Source: an uncultured Alistipes sp. (GTDB taxonomy: Bacteria; Bacteroidota; Bacteroidia; Bacteroidales; Rikenellaceae). Taken from it: a stretch of 9,062 nucleotides of DNA. Below are positions 6,493 to 9,062 of this stretch, piece by piece. Position numbers and translations under genes: made by a program. Location of the stretch: positions 1-9,062 of the forward strand of contig CALBQR010000017.1 in assembly GCA_937899895.1 (NCBI GenBank), in the 5' to 3' direction. Numbering within the stretch: position 1 is the stretch's first letter; the number at the start of each line of letters is the position of its first letter. The notes beneath the pieces were generated by a model. The model saw only the letters and a program-made list of their open reading frames with translations, did not search any database and had not been told where the DNA came from.

Positions 6493-7071
6493 TCAATATA
6501 TTTGCGAAATATAGCCACTGTACGAGACCGTATTGCCGGCCAATGATTCAACGTCGAGGATTGCTGATCCCGAAGCCGAATAGATGTTGAGCGTGAAGAT
6601 ATAATTCGAGCCGCTATACAGCCACGATGAGAATCTCACAACCCAACCGCCGTCGGTCTGTACGGTTGTATAGTTGCTCACCGAGGGCAGGATGTAGTTG
6701 AACACAACGGGATAATAGGGCGGTGTGATGCCCTTGATGAATGGGATATGTACGTCGATGTAGTCGGTGCGATATGCAACCTCAAACGAAGGGTTGTTCA
6801 GCATATGAAACTGCCCTGCGGGCTGTCGCTGCATCGATGTAGGATTGAAGACGAAGTTGTGCGACATAACGATCGAGTCAATATGACGGATATATGCCGC
6901 TGTGCGCTCTTCGCGCTCTTTGATTCGCGCAGCACGTCGCTCGGCATTCATCTGCTGGCGATGTTCGCGTCGTTGTTGACGGGTATCTTCCTGCTGCGCC
7001 TCGACCCAGAAGATGGCAATCGACGAGATTGCAGCAACGATGGTTAAAACTATCCAAAAACGTCTGTTCAT
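6493..7071 (-). CDS. DUF4251 domain-containing exported protein
   Basis: 192 residues from the ATG at 7071. In-frame sequence continues upstream to 7167, but it crosses a leader hairpin and adds 32 unrelated residues. An N-terminal hydrophobic segment (6-23, after MNRR) ends in VEA-QQ, so it is either a signal peptide cleaved there or a membrane anchor. A strongly charged, probably helical stretch rich in Arg, Glu and Gln (27-58, with RRAARIKEREERTAAY) follows. The C-terminal part (about 70-190) is beta-rich and fits DUF4251, a Bacteroidetes family of envelope proteins: SHNFVFNP opening, TDYIDVHIPF, YTTVQTDGGWVVRFSS and FTLNIYSASGSAILDV. No biochemical role is known to me for this family. The gene is monocistronic and converges with the orphan lipoprotein at a shared terminator. 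No promoter matching the consensus was found upstream. Confidence 0.82.
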   Translation of the reverse strand: MNRRFWIVLTIVAAISSIAIFWVEAQQEDTRQQRREHRQQMNAERRAARIKEREERTAAYIRHIDSIVMSHNFVFNPTSMQRQPAGQFHMLNNPSFEVAYRTDYIDVHIPFIKGITPPYYPVVFNYILPSVSNYTTVQTDGGWVVRFSSWLYSGSNYIFTLNIYSASGSAILDVESLAGNTVSYSGYISQIY

Positions 7072-7122
7072 TCTCTTGAAATTTTGGTGGTTTGCAATTT
7101 CCTGAATAAGCAAAATTCTTGC

Positions 7123-7160
7123 CCGAATGGGGCTGTAAGCCCTATTTTGCCTCCATTCGG
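7123..7160 (-). repeat. Inverted repeat in the DUF4251 leader
   Basis: CCGAATGG (7123-7130) and CCATTCGG (7153-7160) are perfect arms. A second stem, GGGCT (7130-7134) with AGCCC (7138-7142), is nested inside and shares one base with the outer arm. It lies 52-89 bases upstream of the DUF4251 start, where it would fall in the 5' untranslated region or an operator. It is not followed by a T tract on either strand. Confidence 0.55.
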
Positions 7161-7242
7161 AGCCCATTTGAGCAGTAATCGAACAATTTGTAAGATAATA
7201 GCACGATTTTAATGATTGTCGGGCGAAAAAAGAGGCGAAAGA

Positions 7243-7274
7243 TTGGCTTTTTCAAAATATTTAATGTAGCTTTG
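7243..7274 (+). promoter_or_regulatory. Promoter of the mce-mmdA operon
   Basis: TTG at 7243-7245, a 21-base gap and TAGCTTTG at 7267-7274 match the Bacteroidetes consensus. Transcription would start near 7281, giving an AT-rich leader of about 60 bases before the mce ATG at 7341. Confidence 0.7.
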
Positions 7275-7340
7275 TATGAGAATTTGTGTAAAAAATTCGC
7301 AACCAAAACAATATTAACTCTATAACTAAATTTACAAATT

Positions 7341-7751
7341 ATGAAAGTATCTCACATTGAGCATCTTGGCATCGCTGTCAAGAGTCTGGAAGAGGCGATT
7401 CCCTACTGGGAGAACGTATTGGGTCTGAAATGTTACAACATTGAGGAGGTAGCAGATCAGAAGGTTAAGACTGCATTCTTTATGGTTGGTCAGACCAAGA
7501 TCGAGTTGTTGGAGCCCACCTCGGAGGAGAGCACCATCGCAAAGTATATCGAGAAGCGCGGTCAGGGTGTACACCACGTTGCATTTGCAGTTGAGGGTAT
7601 CGAGGACGCATTGGCAGACGCAACCGAGAAGGGCGTTCAGCTGATCGACAAGGCTCCCCGCAAGGGCGCAGAGGGTTTGAGCATCGCATTCCTGCACCCG
7701 AAATCGACTATGGGCGTATTGACCGAGTTGTGCGAGGACAAGAATAAATAA
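7341..7751 (+). CDS. mce: Methylmalonyl-CoA epimerase
   Basis: A 136-residue enzyme of the vicinal-oxygen-chelate superfamily. It interconverts (S)- and (R)-methylmalonyl-CoA in the cytosol, linking methylmalonyl-CoA mutase to decarboxylation or carboxylation in propionate metabolism. The two beta-alpha-beta modules are visible. The first opens with HIEHLGIAVKSLEEAIPYWENVLGL (residues 5-29) and ends in TKIELLEP (52-59). The second opens with GVHHVAFAVEGIEDAL (76-91) and ends in GVLTELCE (125-132). By family knowledge the metal ligands fall at His8, the second His of VHH (His79) and Glu129, with a fourth in the KIELLEP strand; all places are occupied. Length is normal. The gene starts a transcript (promoter 7243-7274) and mmdA follows after 34 bases, the usual order in Bacteroidales. 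Confidence 0.96.
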   Translation: MKVSHIEHLGIAVKSLEEAIPYWENVLGLKCYNIEEVADQKVKTAFFMVGQTKIELLEPTSEESTIAKYIEKRGQGVHHVAFAVEGIEDALADATEKGVQLIDKAPRKGAEGLSIAFLHPKSTMGVLTELCEDKNK

Positions 7752-7785
7752 ACCACACCGCAAAATCAATTCACTAAAAATAACT

Positions 7786-9062
7786 ATGAGCGAAATTCAG
7801 AAGAAAATTCAGAAGCTGGTCGAGAACCGCGAAACTGCGAAACTCGGCGGCGGTGAGAAGAGAATCGAGGCCCAGCACGCGAAGGGCAAGTACACTGCTC
7901 GTGAGCGTATCGCTATGTTCTTGGACGAGGGTAGCTTCGAGGAGTTCGATATGTTCGTAACACATCGTTGCTACGACTTCGGTATGGACAAGAGCCACAC
8001 CTTCGGTGATGGTGTTGTAACCGGTTACGGTACCGTTGATGGCCGTCTGGTTTATGTATTTGCACAGGACTTCACCGTAACGGCAGGTTCGTTGTCGATC
8101 TCGCTGGCAGACAAGATCTGCAAGGTGATGGATATGGCAATGCGCAACGGCGCACCCTGTATCGGTCTGAACGATTCGGGTGGTGCACGTATTCAGGAGG
8201 GTATCAACGCTCTGGCAGGTTACGCTAACATCTTCCAGCGTAATGTAATGGCTTCGGGTGTTATTCCCCAGATTTCGGCTATCTTTGGTCCTTGCGCAGG
8301 TGGTGCAGTTTATTCGCCCGCACTGACCGACTTCATCATTATGAAGAAGGAGACCTCGAATATGTTCTTGACCGGTCCGAAGGTTGTTAAGACCGTAACC
8401 GGTGAGGATGTAACCCAGGAGCAGTTGGGTGGTGCAATGATGCACGCATCGAAGTCGGGTGTTGCTCACTTCGCAGTTGACACCGAGGAGGAGGGTATTG
8501 CAGTTATCCGCAAGTTGCTCTCGTATATGCCCCAGAACAATATGGAGGACGCTCCATTGCAGGTTTGCACCGACAGCATCACCCGTTTGGAGGATTCGCT
8601 GAACGAAATCATTCCCGATAACCCCAATAAGCCCTACGATATGTACGAGGTTATCCGCGCAATCGTTGATAACGGTGAGTACTTGGAGTCGCAGGAGTTG
8701 TATGCTCGCAATATCATCACTTGCTTTGCTCGCTTCAACGGCCAGAGCGTAGGTATCATCGCTAACCAGCCCAAGTTTATGGCAGGTGTATTGGATATCA
8801 ACGCAAGCCGCAAGGCAGCTCGCTTCGTTCGTTTCTGCGATGCGTTCAACATTCCTCTGGTAACTTTGGTTGATGTTCCGGGCTTCCTGCCGGGTACTAC
8901 CCAGGAGTACGGTGGTGTTATTACCCACGGTGCTAAGTTGCTGTTCGCATACTGCGAGGCTACTGTTCCCAAGATCACTGTTACATTGCGTAAGGCATAC
9001 GGTGGTGCATATATCGTGATGTCGTCGAAGCATATCCGTGGCGATATCAACTACGCTTGGCC
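7786..9062 (+). CDS. mmdA: Methylmalonyl-CoA decarboxylase / propionyl-CoA carboxylase, carboxyltransferase subunit (partial)
   Basis: 425 codons are present of an expected 510-520; the window edge cuts the gene. The protein is the biotin-dependent carboxyltransferase that moves CO2 between methylmalonyl-CoA and biotin. In anaerobic Bacteroidales it usually belongs to a membrane decarboxylase that pumps sodium ions and yields propionyl-CoA. Visible signatures: KYTARERI (35-42), NDSGGARIQEG (129-139), the N-half oxyanion loop GPCAGGAVYSPA (168-179), TGEDVTQEQLGGA (205-217), the C-half PGFLPGTTQEYGGVI (365-379), and RKAYGGAYIVMSSKHIRGD (402-420). The start follows an AT-rich leader, 34 bases after mce. 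The biotin carrier and beta/gamma subunits should lie beyond the edge and would decide between decarboxylase and carboxylase; sequence here does not separate them with certainty. Confidence 0.93.
   Translation, partial: MSEIQKKIQKLVENRETAKLGGGEKRIEAQHAKGKYTARERIAMFLDEGSFEEFDMFVTHRCYDFGMDKSHTFGDGVVTGYGTVDGRLVYVFAQDFTVTAGSLSISLADKICKVMDMAMRNGAPCIGLNDSGGARIQEGINALAGYANIFQRNVMASGVIPQISAIFGPCAGGAVYSPALTDFIIMKKETSNMFLTGPKVVKTVTGEDVTQEQLGGAMMHASKSGVAHFAVDTEEEGIAVIRKLLSYMPQNNMEDAPLQVCTDSITRLEDSLNEIIPDNPNKPYDMYEVIRAIVDNGEYLESQELYARNIITCFARFNGQSVGIIANQPKFMAGVLDINASRKAARFVRFCDAFNIPLVTLVDVPGFLPGTTQEYGGVITHGAKLLFAYCEATVPKITVTLRKAYGGAYIVMSSKHIRGDINYAW

Noticed and set aside
6305..6496. 63-codon - strand frame overlapping the DUF4251 stop
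   Set aside because: The overlap looks operon-like but the start is TTG, the peptide has no family-like pattern, and the frame runs through two inverted repeats that better explain the sequence.
6497..6504. TATATTTG on the + strand as a promoter
   Set aside because: It lies in the 3' end of the DUF4251 gene, has TTC where the upstream TTG is expected, and no + strand gene follows.
7774..9033. 419-codon open frame on the - strand opposite mmdA
   Set aside because: The + strand frame is an unmistakable carboxyltransferase. The antisense peptide is rich in Cys, His and Leu without family motifs, as expected when a biased codon set leaves the opposite strand free of stops.

Overview
The window looks like chromosomal DNA from an anaerobic, gut-type Bacteroidales bacterium. 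Three things point there: promoter elements of the Bacteroidetes form (TTG, about 20 bases, TAnnTTTG); AT-rich leaders before starts in place of Shine-Dalgarno sites; and typical families of the phylum (calycin-like lipoprotein, DUF4251 protein, methylmalonyl-CoA epimerase followed by a carboxyltransferase). Base composition looks near 50% GC. Rikenellaceae (Alistipes-like) or Prevotella-like relatives are possible, but the sequence read by eye does not settle the genus.

Left part (1-3080, + strand): the C-terminal DNA-binding end of an AraC-family regulator, then a 754-residue TonB-dependent outer-membrane receptor, then a small calycin-like lipoprotein closed by a clear terminator. The receptor lacks the N-terminal carboxypeptidase-like domain of SusC proteins and no SusD follows. 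This is therefore better read as a small-molecule uptake cassette (metal chelate, heme, vitamin or similar) with a surface lipoprotein partner than as a glycan locus.

Middle (3081-6290): on the - strand, a secreted GH2-like protein is followed 11 bases later by rlmH, the 23S rRNA pseudouridine-1915 methyltransferase. The GH2-like protein has lost its acid/base Glu and half of its TIM barrel, so it is probably a non-catalytic pseudoenzyme. Its promoter sits back to back with the promoter of a + strand monocistronic lipoprotein of unknown function, which ends in a strong bidirectional terminator.

Right part (6290-9062): a - strand DUF4251 exported protein with a long, hairpin-rich 3' region converges on that terminator. 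A divergent, well-formed promoter drives methylmalonyl-CoA epimerase (mce) and the alpha subunit of methylmalonyl-CoA decarboxylase / propionyl-CoA carboxylase (mmdA, cut by the window edge). These belong to the succinate-to-propionate pathway. No CRISPR array, tRNA, rRNA, insertion sequence or phage gene was seen. The most unusual items are the degenerate GH2 protein tied to rlmH, the receptor/calycin cassette and the orphan lipoprotein.
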